Assembly (NCBI GenBank): GCA_947625305.1
Contig: CANQNW010000009.1
Coordinates: forward strand, 30,829-94,828
Direction of reading: 5' to 3'
Origin: Candidatus Gastranaerophilales bacterium
GTDB lineage: Bacteria; Cyanobacteriota; Vampirovibrionia; Gastranaerophilales; Gastranaerophilaceae
DNA length: 64,000 nt
Numbering within the stretch: position 1 is the stretch's first letter; each line of letters opens with the position of its first letter. The position numbers and the translations under genes are program-made. Below the pieces are notes generated by a model. It had not been told where the DNA came from and searched no databases. It saw nothing but the letters and a program-made list of their open reading frames with translations. Below, piece by piece: positions 1 to 12,148 of the stretch.

Positions 1-1
1 T

Positions 2-1042
2 AATTACAATTACGAAAAAGATATAGAACTTGAAGATTATACGGAAACTGATAATTCTCAAGTTGTTTATAATGATTTATCTAGTCAAACTTATGAAGAA
101 GAAGATGAAGAGGTTGAACAAAATAATGAAAATGAAAAAATGCCTCAAGAGGAAATTGTAAATTATCAAGATTATGAAGAAACACAAGAACCTCAAGAGT
201 ATTCTGAGGAGGATGAAAATAACGAAGATGAATTTGAAGAATATGATGATGACAGTGATGATGAAACGGAAGTTGATTTAAATCAGCCTAAGAAAAATTT
301 AGCTCTCCCCGGAATTATATTTGGAATAGTTATTTTAAGCGCATTAATCGGCGGATTTTTCATTTTTAAGAAGGGTGCTCAAGAACCTCAAATTGCTCAA
401 AATAATGAAACCGTTCAGGTAGAACAGCCTCAAAATAATGATATGTTTGAAACTCCTGAGAATAACGGCAATCCTATTCCTGAAAATCAGGATAATTCTC
501 AAATGCCGATGGATAACGGAAACACTATGCCTGAAAATCAACCGATGAGCCCAAATCCTGAGCCGATGATACCAAATCCGCCCCCTGTAGATTCTCCGCA
601 ATTAACGGAAAATAATCTAATACAGCCTCAAAATCCCGTAACGGCTGATTCAAATCGGGCAATGACAAATGCGTTTAATAACGGTGCTCCTTCTTTATCT
701 TTAAGATCATTGAATTGGATGTGTACACCTCAATTATTTACTGATAACCAATTTAAGTCTTATCTGCAAAATCTTGATAATTTGCTTAAATTAAATGTAA
801 GAAAAAATATTCTTAATGCAACAGATAACCCGCAAAATCCTAATGTTTCCGTAAAAATGGCTGTTGATAATGACGGTAATCTCATCAAAGCCGTTATTGC
901 AGATTCAAGCGGTTCTGAGCAAATAGATAACATTGTGTTACAAAGTATTAATGAAACATTTCAAGGGGAAAAGTCCCCAATCCTTACTGATAGTCCGTTA
1001 AAATCGGATAAATATTATCTTAAGGTTATAATAAAATTGTAA
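2..1042 (+). CDS. TonB/TolA-like single-pass membrane protein, 5' end outside window
   Basis: The reading frame is open from base 2, so the start codon lies upstream of the window; an internal ATG at 140 is in frame but unlikely to be the start. The visible part begins with a very acidic, Glu/Asp/Asn-rich stretch of about 100 residues. A single hydrophobic segment follows (about bases 300-370, LPGIIFGIVILSALIGG), then a Pro/Asn/Gln-rich linker with a Met-Pro-Glu-Asn flavour. The last 100 residues resemble a TonB C-terminal domain, with the pattern VSVKMAVDNDGNLIKA followed by SSGSEQIDNIV. TonB-like proteins couple inner-membrane energy to the outer membrane across the periplasm. The long acidic segment before the membrane span is unusual, because TonB normally has a short cytoplasmic tail. 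The domain call is by motif only. A TolA-like or purely structural envelope role is possible. Confidence 0.55.
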   Translation, partial: NYNYEKDIELEDYTETDNSQVVYNDLSSQTYEEEDEEVEQNNENEKMPQEEIVNYQDYEETQEPQEYSEEDENNEDEFEEYDDDSDDETEVDLNQPKKNLALPGIIFGIVILSALIGGFFIFKKGAQEPQIAQNNETVQVEQPQNNDMFETPENNGNPIPENQDNSQMPMDNGNTMPENQPMSPNPEPMIPNPPPVDSPQLTENNLIQPQNPVTADSNRAMTNAFNNGAPSLSLRSLNWMCTPQLFTDNQFKSYLQNLDNLLKLNVRKNILNATDNPQNPNVSVKMAVDNDGNLIKAVIADSSGSEQIDNIVLQSINETFQGEKSPILTDSPLKSDKYYLKVIIKL

Positions 1043-1089
1043 TTTTTGTTATTCTATTCTATTATATTGTATAGATATACAAAATAGAG

Positions 1090-1701
1090 ATGAGTATAGT
1101 GCTGTTAGTTGATGAACAAAGATCGTTAATAGAAAAATTCGTCAAGAATGATAAAAACTTTTTTGGCAATGAAGATTTATTTGAAGATTTTTGCAGTGAA
1201 GCTTTTCAAAAATCATATATGATTTTTAACTCATCTTCTAATATTACAAAAATAGAAAGTTATATTTCTAAAGTTGTTCATACCTCTATTTTAAGTGTTC
1301 TTAAAAATTCAGGCCGTGCAAGAAGAACATCACAGGGTTTTGTTTCAACAAAAGAAGTTGTTGTTTCTCCAACACCGATTGAAAATACTTCTTCTAATGC
1401 CGCTGAAACAACAATAACAAAAGGTCCTGAATTTTTCTTGGATTTTCCTGACCCGAGAGAAAATGTTGAGGAAATTATTATTACCAAAGATTGGCTGCAA
1501 AGAATAGTTGATGCGGTTTGCGTTATTCATAAAGAACGACCCGCCGAATATTATCTTAATATTTTCTATTTACGGTATGTTAAAAATTTAAAACAGAGAG
1601 AAATAGCTGAAAGACTTGAACTATCCCAATCTGAAGTCAGCAAAAGATTAATGCAGCTCTCTAAATTGATAAGTAATTTTTTGGATAGAAGCAAAAGTTA
1701 G
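1090..1701 (+). CDS. RNA polymerase sigma-70-like protein (region 4 helix-turn-helix)
   Basis: This 203-residue protein ends in a convincing sigma region 4 helix-turn-helix (LKQREIAERLELSQSEVSKR), preceded by a linker of about 50 Ser/Thr/Pro-rich residues. The first 90 residues are helical and could be a reduced region 2 (FEDFCSEAFQKSYMIF), but the usual core-binding signature is weak. The overall size fits an ECF-like sigma factor, which directs RNA polymerase to a small regulon, or a sigma-like transcription factor. The gene lies 47 bp after the TonB-like gene and 8 bp before the large zinc-ribbon ATPase, so the three are probably co-transcribed. No anti-sigma factor is recognisable next to it. 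The ATG at 1090 has only a weak GAG-type ribosome site. Confidence 0.6.
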   Translation: MSIVLLVDEQRSLIEKFVKNDKNFFGNEDLFEDFCSEAFQKSYMIFNSSSNITKIESYISKVVHTSILSVLKNSGRARRTSQGFVSTKEVVVSPTPIENTSSNAAETTITKGPEFFLDFPDPRENVEEIIITKDWLQRIVDAVCVIHKERPAEYYLNIFYLRYVKNLKQREIAERLELSQSEVSKRLMQLSKLISNFLDRSKS

Positions 1702-1709
1702 GTTCTGTT

Positions 1710-4700
1710 ATGAAGTGTCGTAAGTGCGGAACCGAAATAGCTGATGATTCTATCAGATGCAGTAATTGCGGGATTAAAGTTAATATGGTTTGTCCCGAGT
1801 GTAAAACTTTAGTGCCTTTCGGTACTATGGTTTGTACTTCCTGCGGTTTTGAATTGCTTAAAAAATGCCCTTCTTGCGGTGCCGTTAATTCTTATTTTTC
1901 GATTAAATGCAGGAAATGTAATGCCGATTTATCCTCTAAACCGCTTGATAATTCACCTTCTAATGAAGGAAATGAAATTGTTGATTCTTTCTTTTCTGAA
2001 ATAGCTGAAACTCAAAATAATTATAATGATAATAATATTGAAAATATTGAAAATGAAATAGTTGAAACACCAAAGGATAATCAGGCAGAAACTGCGGAAA
2101 ATGAAAAAATTGAACCAGTGCAAGTTGAAAATGAAAAACCTTCGGGGGAAAATATTCAAAACTCTGAAAATATTGATATACTTAAAAATGAAGATATTGT
2201 TCCTTTAGAAGAAATTGCGGATTATGATGTTCAAGAAAGCTTAGATAATGAAAATGATGACAGTACAATAAAAACAGAGCCGGAAGATTATTCAAAAATA
2301 GAAGTTCAGCCTGATGCGGTAAAGATGGCTGTTAAATCAATAACTTCGTCAATTTCTAAACATATTATAGCCGTTCACGGAAAAGACGGAACAGGTAAAA
2401 CTGCTGTCTTAAGACAAACTCAGCAATGTCTTTCCTCTAAAGGGTATTTGTTCCTGTTTGGCAGCTGCACTCCTTTATTACAAATAACCAGTTTCGGCTT
2501 TTTTCAGGATGCTTTCCTTCGTATAATGGGGTTCCCCCCTTATACAAACAGTTTTGAGGCTTTTGTTAAAGATTTTAAGAAAAGCCCGCTTTATGAAATC
2601 TTTAATTTCCTCGAGGATGAGGAACTTCATATTTTCCTTAATATTATTTATCCTTCTCAGAAAGATAAATTTGAAAATATAATGAAAAATAAGCAGTTAA
2701 TGTTTTCTGTTTTAGAAAAAGTTATTAAATCTTTTTCGGTTAACAGTAATCTTGTTATAACGGTAGATAATTTTGAATTACTTGATGGCGCTTCTTATGA
2801 TTTTATGGTTTATATGCTTCAAAAGGGCTATTTTAATAACAGATTAAAGCTGTTTGTTGCCTTTAAGGAAGATAAAGAAATTCAAAGTTATTTTGATATG
2901 ACAAAAATCTCCGATGAAATATTTGAAGTAATAAATATTGATAAATTAAGTAAATCTGATTTGCTCAAAGCGGTTAAAAGGTCATTGCATATAGATATTA
3001 CTAACATTATGGATAATGAATATTTAGATGAAATAATTGAAAAATCCGATGGTAATGCACTTAGAATCGAGCAGGAAATTGCACTTCTTTTTAATTGCGG
3101 ATATATATCCGTTAATAACAGTGATATTGTAGTTAACAGTAATAATAAACCGACTGTTGAACCTTCCTCTTTTGAACAATTAGTGAAATTAAGACTTAAT
3201 ACTTTAACCCCTGTAATAAAGAATGTTCTCTTTATGTCTGCCATTATGGGTTACAGATTTGCTTCAAATATACTGGCATCTGCAATAAGTATTTCAGGTG
3301 AAAAACTTCAGGGAATTTTGGATTATTTAAAAGAAGAATTGTATATAGAGTTTGTTGATAATTATACATGTGAGTTCAAAAGTCTTGAATTATGGAAATT
3401 AATATATCAAGAGGCTAAGTCTGATTTACTTTATAAAGAAAATTCTCAAAAACTGTATAGTGTATTAAGTCCTTTAGTATTATCAAGTAATCTGCAGAAG
3501 ATAATTTCCTGTACGGGCGGATTAGATAAACGAGAGGAATTCTATATATGGCAGGAAACCTCCAAAATTGCGTCAAAACTCGGAGATACCAATCTTTATA
3601 TTATCTCTTTAAAACAGTGCTTAAAAATAATGGAAGAAGAAAATTTTGATAATACAGAAGAACAAAAAATTGTTTTATATGAGCAATTGGGCAAGCTGTT
3701 ATGTGAGAAATCTCCAACAGAAGCTGTATCTTATTTATCAAATATTTTAGATTTTTATATCAAATCCGAAAATACAAATAAAATTTTGGATATTTCAAGT
3801 TACTTAATAAAAAGCTGTTATTTAAGCGGAAATTATTTTGGGGTTACTGAAGTTACTGATGCTGTCATTGCCTCTTTAAGCGGAAGTGATATGGAGTCTT
3901 TGTCTTCGGAATTGGCACTTATAAAAACCAGAAAACTTAAAGCACTCTTTAATATAGGGAACAGCGAGCAAATAATAAATCTTGTTAATGAGGAAATAAT
4001 TCCTTCTATTGAAAAAGATTTATATTCAAGGCAGATAGATTCCAAATATAAAAGTCTTTTAGTGGATGGCTGGTTATGTGCTAAAACAGTTCTGGCAAAG
4101 GCATATGCTCTGCAGGGAAATAATCAGGTATTTAGTATTATTGCTGATTTAAGGTCATTTGTTGAAAAGTACAATTATGATACTGATTTTTACGTTATTC
4201 AAATTAATCTGATTGAGGCATTTGCAAATACAATTGTCGGTGAAGTTCATAAATCCAATGAACTTCTTGGTGATATAGCATCAAATGCTTCTTCTTTGAA
4301 TATAGAATCAGAACTTTTATCCGAGTGGAATATGATTAATATTATTAATAGAGTTCTTTTGAATGAAAATGACGGATTAAAATCCGATTTATTTGAACTT
4401 GCGACATTTACCAATAATATTAATGAGCATTTTATTAAAAATATTATTAAACTTATTTTAGGTTATGTATTGAAACAGGAAGGAAATGTTAAAAAGGCGC
4501 TAGAAATATTTAATGAGGAAATAACTTATTTTGCAAAAGAAAAAGTTGCAATAGGCGCATTACTTTCTTGGTTTTTAATTGTTCAAATAACTATGGATAT
4601 GGGTGATGACGATAAAGCATTATCTACGGCATCAAAATCGCTTGAAATAGCACAAAGTCCAAAAATAAATAATTATTTCTTTATAATTTATTTCCAAAAA

Positions 4701-5018
4701 CTTATTGCTGAAATATATATGAGAAAAGGTGATTTTAGTGCCGCTAAAATGTATTTTGAAAAAGCGGTTACTCTTGCAAAGCAGTTTGAACTTAAATATC
4801 AGGTGGCTGAGTTATATATGGCATATGGTTTATATATGGAAGAATTTATGAAGGTTAATTCTTCATTTACGGAGGAAAATATGCAGACAACAGCGCAAAT
4901 GTACGATAAAGCGCTGGCTGTTTCTAAAGAGTTAAGATTAAATAATTTAATTGAAAAAGCTTCAAAATTAAAAAATGAGTTTAAAACAAGTTCAAGATTA
5001 AATTCTGTTTATAAGTAA
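1710..5018 (+). CDS. Zinc-ribbon / P-loop NTPase / TPR multidomain protein
   Basis: This 1102-residue protein has three parts. Residues 1-70 form three CxxC...CxxC zinc ribbons, with Cys pairs at 3/6 and 17/20, 28/31 and 42/45, and 53/56 and 67/70. Residues 75-200 are acidic and low-complexity. From about residue 205 there is a P-loop ATPase with a Walker A motif GKDGTGKT at 224-231 and a probable Walker B TVDNFELLD near 350. The remaining 600 residues are helical and TPR-like (for example KAMYFEKAVTLAKQFE-type helices near the C-terminus). This matches the layout of STAND/AAA_16 signalling ATPases, in which TPRs sense a ligand and the NTPase switches state. No catalytic output domain such as a cyclase or kinase is visible. 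The gene follows the sigma-like gene by 8 bp, which suggests a regulatory link. Its stop codon directly abuts the converging transglycosylase gene. Confidence 0.6.
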   Translation: MKCRKCGTEIADDSIRCSNCGIKVNMVCPECKTLVPFGTMVCTSCGFELLKKCPSCGAVNSYFSIKCRKCNADLSSKPLDNSPSNEGNEIVDSFFSEIAETQNNYNDNNIENIENEIVETPKDNQAETAENEKIEPVQVENEKPSGENIQNSENIDILKNEDIVPLEEIADYDVQESLDNENDDSTIKTEPEDYSKIEVQPDAVKMAVKSITSSISKHIIAVHGKDGTGKTAVLRQTQQCLSSKGYLFLFGSCTPLLQITSFGFFQDAFLRIMGFPPYTNSFEAFVKDFKKSPLYEIFNFLEDEELHIFLNIIYPSQKDKFENIMKNKQLMFSVLEKVIKSFSVNSNLVITVDNFELLDGASYDFMVYMLQKGYFNNRLKLFVAFKEDKEIQSYFDMTKISDEIFEVINIDKLSKSDLLKAVKRSLHIDITNIMDNEYLDEIIEKSDGNALRIEQEIALLFNCGYISVNNSDIVVNSNNKPTVEPSSFEQLVKLRLNTLTPVIKNVLFMSAIMGYRFASNILASAISISGEKLQGILDYLKEELYIEFVDNYTCEFKSLELWKLIYQEAKSDLLYKENSQKLYSVLSPLVLSSNLQKIISCTGGLDKREEFYIWQETSKIASKLGDTNLYIISLKQCLKIMEEENFDNTEEQKIVLYEQLGKLLCEKSPTEAVSYLSNILDFYIKSENTNKILDISSYLIKSCYLSGNYFGVTEVTDAVIASLSGSDMESLSSELALIKTRKLKALFNIGNSEQIINLVNEEIIPSIEKDLYSRQIDSKYKSLLVDGWLCAKTVLAKAYALQGNNQVFSIIADLRSFVEKYNYDTDFYVIQINLIEAFANTIVGEVHKSNELLGDIASNASSLNIESELLSEWNMINIINRVLLNENDGLKSDLFELATFTNNINEHFIKNIIKLILGYVLKQEGNVKKALEIFNEEITYFAKEKVAIGALLSWFLIVQITMDMGDDDKALSTASKSLEIAQSPKINNYFFIIYFQKLIAEIYMRKGDFSAAKMYFEKAVTLAKQFELKYQVAELYMAYGLYMEEFMKVNSSFTEENMQTTAQMYDKALAVSKELRLNNLIEKASKLKNEFKTSSRLNSVYK

Positions 5019-6995
5019 TTATTGATAGATCTTTTTATACATATGGTAGCTTCTAAATACTTTTTTTACATAATGTCTTGTTTCATCGTATGGGATATTT
5101 TCAATAAATTCATCTAAATCATTTGTTTTAAATGTATTAATCCACTTTTGAACAGCACCTTCTCCGCCGTTATAGGCGGCGACCGCATATAAATCATTAT
5201 TAAATTTATCTTTTAAATATTTCAAATAGTTACATCCTATATATAAGTTAACTTTTGGGTTTTCTAAATCAGCAAGTGAATTTATATCCATTGATAATTT
5301 TGAAGACATATAATTAGCGGTGGCGGGAATTAATTGCATTAACCCTATTGCATTTGATGAACTTTTTGCATGTTCGTTAAAATAGCTTTCTTCTCTTATT
5401 AAACCTGTTATCAAATAGGGGTCAAGATTTAATTTTTGAGCAGCTATATTAATTTCATCAGTATAATATAGAGGATAAGCCAATTTATATGCTGCACTTA
5501 ATATAGATGGTTTTACACTCATAGAACTTATTTCATCTCTTGCAAGCACTATAGATGCAGATTTTTTATCTTTTTTGGCTTCAAACCAGCTTTTAACTAT
5601 CTTGTTATTATAATCTGCATCCAGCCATAGTTCATAGTCGCCCATTTCAAACAATGTATTTATCAGTTTGACATCTTTTATATTTAACTGCGACAGAGAA
5701 ATAGGAAAGGCCAAATCTTCTTTTTGAACGGGAAGTTTTATATGTTGATTTGTCTTCCAAAAATCATTTTTTTGATTTATTATATATTCTGCTCTTAATC
5801 CGTAATATTCATCGGGATATTTTGTATTTAGTTTAGACAGTACGGCATTTGCTTCTTGGATTTTGTTTTGTTTAATAAGTGTTTTTGCATACCAGAACAT
5901 CATTTTTTTTGTTGATTGTACATTGGGGTATGTTTTTAGGTGCTTTAATGCCAATTCTTGAGCGGATATATAATTTTTATTTTTATATTTATTCCAAAAT
6001 AGTTCCCACAGTGCTTCGGGTGCAAATTCGGAATTGGGATATTTTTCAACTATTTCGTTATATAAATTGATTGATTTATCCTTCGGCAGTATATTTGCCA
6101 ATTTATATAACACATAATCTTCACCCGAAAGTTTGTGTCTTTTTATAATATTGGACATTAAAGTCCAATTTCTTATTTTGCTCCCGGGCATATAGGAGGT
6201 ATATATATCATAAATTTGTTTTAAATTGGATTTATCCGTTTGAGATGAATATGATGTAATATCATTTTCAATTAATTTTTTTGCAATTACTTTATTCCCC
6301 GCATAGTGATTAGCTAAAACGAGATAATCCCAGCAGGTATTTATGGGTAATGTATAGAAATATTTTAAAGCCTCTTGGTATTTTTTATTTTTATAATAAG
6401 TTATTCCAACAAGTTTTTTTTCATCAAATGTCAGTTCTCTGCCTATTGAAGATAGTTCGTCAGCGGCAGCTAATTCATAATTTCTGTTGCCTGTAGAGGC
6501 TAAAAGATAATCTTTTAAATATTTTGCCGATTTTTCTTTATCGGTATTTTTTTCTATTATTCCCAAAAAATAATCAGCACTTGTAATTTCGTTATTTTTA
6601 TTATTTTTAACTTTTAGAAAGTATGTTTTTGCGTTTTCGTAATCTTTTAAATAATAGTAGCAGGAGGCAAGATTGTACTGTGCATTTTGTGCAAATATTG
6701 AATTGGGATTTTTTTCCAAAAATAATTTATATTTTAAAATTGCACTGTTAAAGTCGCCTGCTCTTTGGGCTGATTTTGCCTGTTTATATATTGCTGTTGT
6801 ATATAGGGGACTTATAAATTTTATTTTCCCGAAATTGTAGTATGCGTTTTGGTAATCGCCGTTATTATAAAACTCTACTCCCTGTTTATAATATACAGGT
6901 GAGTTTTCGGTTATTTTGTCATTATATATAAGAATTGCCAATGTTGTCGGGACTAATACTATAAGGCTTATTCCTATTTGTTTTAAGTACTTCAT
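5019..6995 (-). CDS. slt: Soluble lytic murein transglycosylase (Slt70-like)
   Basis: This enzyme cleaves the MurNAc-GlcNAc bond of peptidoglycan, forming 1,6-anhydro-MurNAc. The 658-residue protein starts with a hydrophobic signal or anchor (IGISLIVLVPTTLAILIY). A long TPR-like helical superhelix follows over residues 30-500, as in the doughnut of Slt70. It ends with an SLT domain at about residues 515-650. The catalytic Glu is in GLIREESYF (about residue 535), followed by the family motifs NAIGLMQLIPATA and AVAAYNGGEGAV. It acts in the periplasm. The TPR part (PNSEFAPEALWELFW) also resembles tol-pal-type repeats. Its neighbours downstream on the same strand are signalling and TPR proteins rather than wall enzymes. 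Confidence 0.9.
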   Translation of the reverse strand: MKYLKQIGISLIVLVPTTLAILIYNDKITENSPVYYKQGVEFYNNGDYQNAYYNFGKIKFISPLYTTAIYKQAKSAQRAGDFNSAILKYKLFLEKNPNSIFAQNAQYNLASCYYYLKDYENAKTYFLKVKNNKNNEITSADYFLGIIEKNTDKEKSAKYLKDYLLASTGNRNYELAAADELSSIGRELTFDEKKLVGITYYKNKKYQEALKYFYTLPINTCWDYLVLANHYAGNKVIAKKLIENDITSYSSQTDKSNLKQIYDIYTSYMPGSKIRNWTLMSNIIKRHKLSGEDYVLYKLANILPKDKSINLYNEIVEKYPNSEFAPEALWELFWNKYKNKNYISAQELALKHLKTYPNVQSTKKMMFWYAKTLIKQNKIQEANAVLSKLNTKYPDEYYGLRAEYIINQKNDFWKTNQHIKLPVQKEDLAFPISLSQLNIKDVKLINTLFEMGDYELWLDADYNNKIVKSWFEAKKDKKSASIVLARDEISSMSVKPSILSAAYKLAYPLYYTDEINIAAQKLNLDPYLITGLIREESYFNEHAKSSSNAIGLMQLIPATANYMSSKLSMDINSLADLENPKVNLYIGCNYLKYLKDKFNNDLYAVAAYNGGEGAVQKWINTFKTNDLDEFIENIPYDETRHYVKKVFRSYHMYKKIYQ

Positions 6996-7046
6996 AAACT
7001 ATTCCCAAAAATCCTTTATAATAACAGGATAAAACAAAGTTAATTA

Positions 7047-8480
7047 TTAGACAATAATTACTCTGTTTCTGCCTGAGGCTTTTGCTTTATATAGTGCTTT
7101 ATCAGCTTTTTGCGCCAATTCATAAGGCTCCATTGATTCATTATATGCGCAAACTCCTATACTTACCGTTATATTTATATGAGAAGTGTTATTTACATTT
7201 GCTTCTTCAATGTTTATTTTTGTTTTTTCGATAACTTTTCGGAGCCTTTGTGCTACGAAGCTTGCTTCTTTTATGTTTGTTTGAGGCAGAATTATAAAAA
7301 ATTCCTCTCCTCCGTATCTGCAAGCGATATCGTATTCTCTTATTTCAGATTTTATTATGTCTGAGACCTTTTTTAATACGCAGTCCCCTGCCGCATGCCC
7401 GTATGTATCATTTACTTTTTTAAAGTAATCCACATCAAGCATCATACAGCACAGGGAAATTTTATTTCTTTTGCTGTTTGCGACTTCTTGTTTCAGCCTT
7501 ATTTCAAACTGTCTGCGGTTGTTTAAACCTGTCAGGGCATCTAATGTAGCATATTTTAAAACTTCCGCATACGAGTTTGCTCTTTGTATTGTAAGTCCTG
7601 ACTGCCTTGTTAATTGAAGAAGGTAATCTATATTTTTTTCTGACAGCTTTTCTATATTGCTGTAGGCAACGATTGCGCCTAAAAGACTTTCTTCATTCTC
7701 AATTGGAAATATTCCTATTTTGTTATCTTTTGAAAGTATATATTCCGAGTTTTTTGTTAGTTTCTGTAATTGTTTATGAATTCTTTCGTCTTTGCAGGCA
7801 TTCGGCCATATAAGTTCAAAATTGTTATTTTTATATATAAAAATATAGATTAAGTGCGAACTTATAAATCTGTCTATCATTTCACCGATTAGAGGTATGA
7901 TATAGGATAATTCGTACTGGCTTTCTATTATTTTTGCTATATCCTTCATTGCTTTATAGAAGTTTAAGCTTATTTCCATTTGTTCATTTAAAATGTAATT
8001 TATTATTGCTCCTGAAATAAGCATTGATGATATATTTATTATTTCAAAGTATTTTTTATCAAAATCTTTTTTTGTTGTAATAAAGTTTATAAGTCCGAAT
8101 ACTTCTCCGTTTGATATCAAGGGATATATTATATAGTTTTTTTCGCCGATTAGTTCAGTTATCCCTGATATATCGGAGCTGTCAATATTTCTTTTGAATT
8201 CGCTTTCGTTAAAATAAAATTTTTCACCTTTATTTACTGCAAAATTTGTGTATGCATAATTTATTTGATTGGAACTGCCCTCTGTATTACCGATTTCAGT
8301 ATTTTTTACAAAATCTTTTAATCGCATATTGTTATTATCCCAAATAACAAAAGTAACTTTTTCTGTTTCCAAATATGTATTAAATAATTTTTCAACTGCC
8401 GGCATGGTTCTTACAGGCGACATCTTGCCCGATAATATATTTGATAATTTGTTAAGTAATTCAATTTTGTATTTATTCAT
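7047..8480 (-). CDS. GAF-GGDEF diguanylate cyclase
   Basis: The last 165 residues of this 477-residue protein form a GGDEF domain, which joins two GTP to make the second messenger cyclic-di-GMP. The active-site signature GGEEF is at about 390-394, and the metal-binding Asp lies in LDVDYFKKVND. A product-inhibition I-site, REYD at about 381-384, sits exactly five residues before GGEEF, so the enzyme should be active and feedback-inhibited. The N-terminal 300 residues look like two GAF-type sensory folds (FGLINFITTKKDF and GAIVAYSNIEKL regions). There is no membrane segment, so the protein is probably cytosolic. The start lies 2 bp after the stop of the upstream TPR gene, indicating translational coupling. 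No EAL or HD-GYP phosphodiesterase is nearby. Confidence 0.9.
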   Translation of the reverse strand: MNKYKIELLNKLSNILSGKMSPVRTMPAVEKLFNTYLETEKVTFVIWDNNNMRLKDFVKNTEIGNTEGSSNQINYAYTNFAVNKGEKFYFNESEFKRNIDSSDISGITELIGEKNYIIYPLISNGEVFGLINFITTKKDFDKKYFEIINISSMLISGAIINYILNEQMEISLNFYKAMKDIAKIIESQYELSYIIPLIGEMIDRFISSHLIYIFIYKNNNFELIWPNACKDERIHKQLQKLTKNSEYILSKDNKIGIFPIENEESLLGAIVAYSNIEKLSEKNIDYLLQLTRQSGLTIQRANSYAEVLKYATLDALTGLNNRRQFEIRLKQEVANSKRNKISLCCMMLDVDYFKKVNDTYGHAAGDCVLKKVSDIIKSEIREYDIACRYGGEEFFIILPQTNIKEASFVAQRLRKVIEKTKINIEEANVNNTSHINITVSIGVCAYNESMEPYELAQKADKALYKAKASGRNRVIIV

Positions 8481-8482
8481 AT

Positions 8483-9541
8483 TTATATTTCTTCAAATTG
8501 CTTTTCATATGTACATTTTAAAAGTTTATTCATATTAAATTCTTTTTGTTTTTCTGCTGAAATTTTTCCGTTGGTATATACTATTTCATTTTGCGGAAGG
8601 GCTGTTAAATCAACTTTATCTTTTAAGTAGTCATAATCACCTTCATTTATTATTCTTCGTTTAATTTCGGTAATTATTCCGTAAACATATTTATTTTTAT
8701 CGTCATTTCCGTAATAATCAAGGAGCATTGTTGTTTTTTCAAATTCTGATAATGCCTCTTTATTGTAGTGCATTTCTCTTAAAAGCAGAGCAAAATTATA
8801 ATGAGCTTCAAAACTGTCGGGTTTTATATTTATTGCACGGCAGTATTCTCTGCCTGCGCTTTTATAATCGCCTAATAGATGATTTGTTAGTGCAAGATTA
8901 TAATAATTATCGTAATTATCTTTTAAATATTCATTAGCTTTTGTATATGCTTCTTTTGCTTTTTTCAAATATTTTACTGCAGTTAATGTTCTGTCGCCCA
9001 TGTATACGGCTTTACCTCTATAAGCAAGACCCATGTTATAGTACGCAATACCTTTATTTTCACGAATTGATTTTTTATTGTCGAATACAAACGGTATGTT
9101 TATTTCAAACGGTCTGGAATTAATAACTCTGCCGTATTCTTGTATAGCTTTATCATAGTTTGCCATTTTTTCTGAAAGTATTATACCTAAATCCATTCGG
9201 CAGACCATAAAGTTAGGACTGTACTTAAGTGCCTGTTCGTAGGCATTAACAGCTTCATAGTAATTTTCAAAGCTTACATAAATATTGCCGAGGTTACAAC
9301 TTGCCCTTGAGTGCCCCGGATAATTGCGCAGTGCAATTTTATAATAATCTATTGCCCGCTGATATTTTTCATCCTTATATGCTTTATCGCCTTTATGTAC
9401 ATAATAAAATCCGATGCATTTATGATACTGCCTGAAATACCAATCACGGCAAAAATATAAAGATGCTATAAATGCAATCATCATAATGCATATAAATACT
9501 TTTGTTATTTTAAGTTTAAGCAGTTTTATAATAAAATCCAC
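8483..9541 (-). CDS. Membrane-anchored TPR-repeat protein
   Basis: The 352-residue protein has one N-terminal membrane span (VFICIMMIAFIASLYF, about residues 15-30) followed by six or more TPR motifs. Examples are YQRAIDYYKIALRNYPGHSR, NYYEAVNAYEQALKYSPN and YKSAGREYCRAINIKPDS. TPR arrays are protein-binding scaffolds. With a single N-terminal anchor the repeats would lie in the periplasm or face the envelope. The gene is directly upstream of the diguanylate cyclase (2 bp gap) and 25 bp downstream of gyrB, so it may be read from the gyrB promoter. No partner can be named from sequence. Confidence 0.75.
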   Translation of the reverse strand: MDFIIKLLKLKITKVFICIMMIAFIASLYFCRDWYFRQYHKCIGFYYVHKGDKAYKDEKYQRAIDYYKIALRNYPGHSRASCNLGNIYVSFENYYEAVNAYEQALKYSPNFMVCRMDLGIILSEKMANYDKAIQEYGRVINSRPFEINIPFVFDNKKSIRENKGIAYYNMGLAYRGKAVYMGDRTLTAVKYLKKAKEAYTKANEYLKDNYDNYYNLALTNHLLGDYKSAGREYCRAINIKPDSFEAHYNFALLLREMHYNKEALSEFEKTTMLLDYYGNDDKNKYVYGIITEIKRRIINEGDYDYLKDKVDLTALPQNEIVYTNGKISAEKQKEFNMNKLLKCTYEKQFEEI

Positions 9542-9566
9542 TATTTTCTAACTCCGTTATTTGGAA

Positions 9567-12026
<2,460 letters not shown>

Positions 12027-12148
12027 CTACTCATCTATTATATTGTACTACAAATATTCCCTGAGTGCTAATATATTACTATAATTTAACTGTTTATAAA
12101 TCTTCATTTTAAGGAATATTATTTGTATAATTAAGAAAAAGGCTTTAT

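Noticed and set aside
12041..12071. GAGTGCTAA at 12063-12071 upstream of gyrB looks like half of a CIRCE (HrcA) operator.
   Set aside because: The partner half TTAGCACTC is absent at the required nine-base spacing and gyrB is not a typical HrcA target, so it is probably chance.
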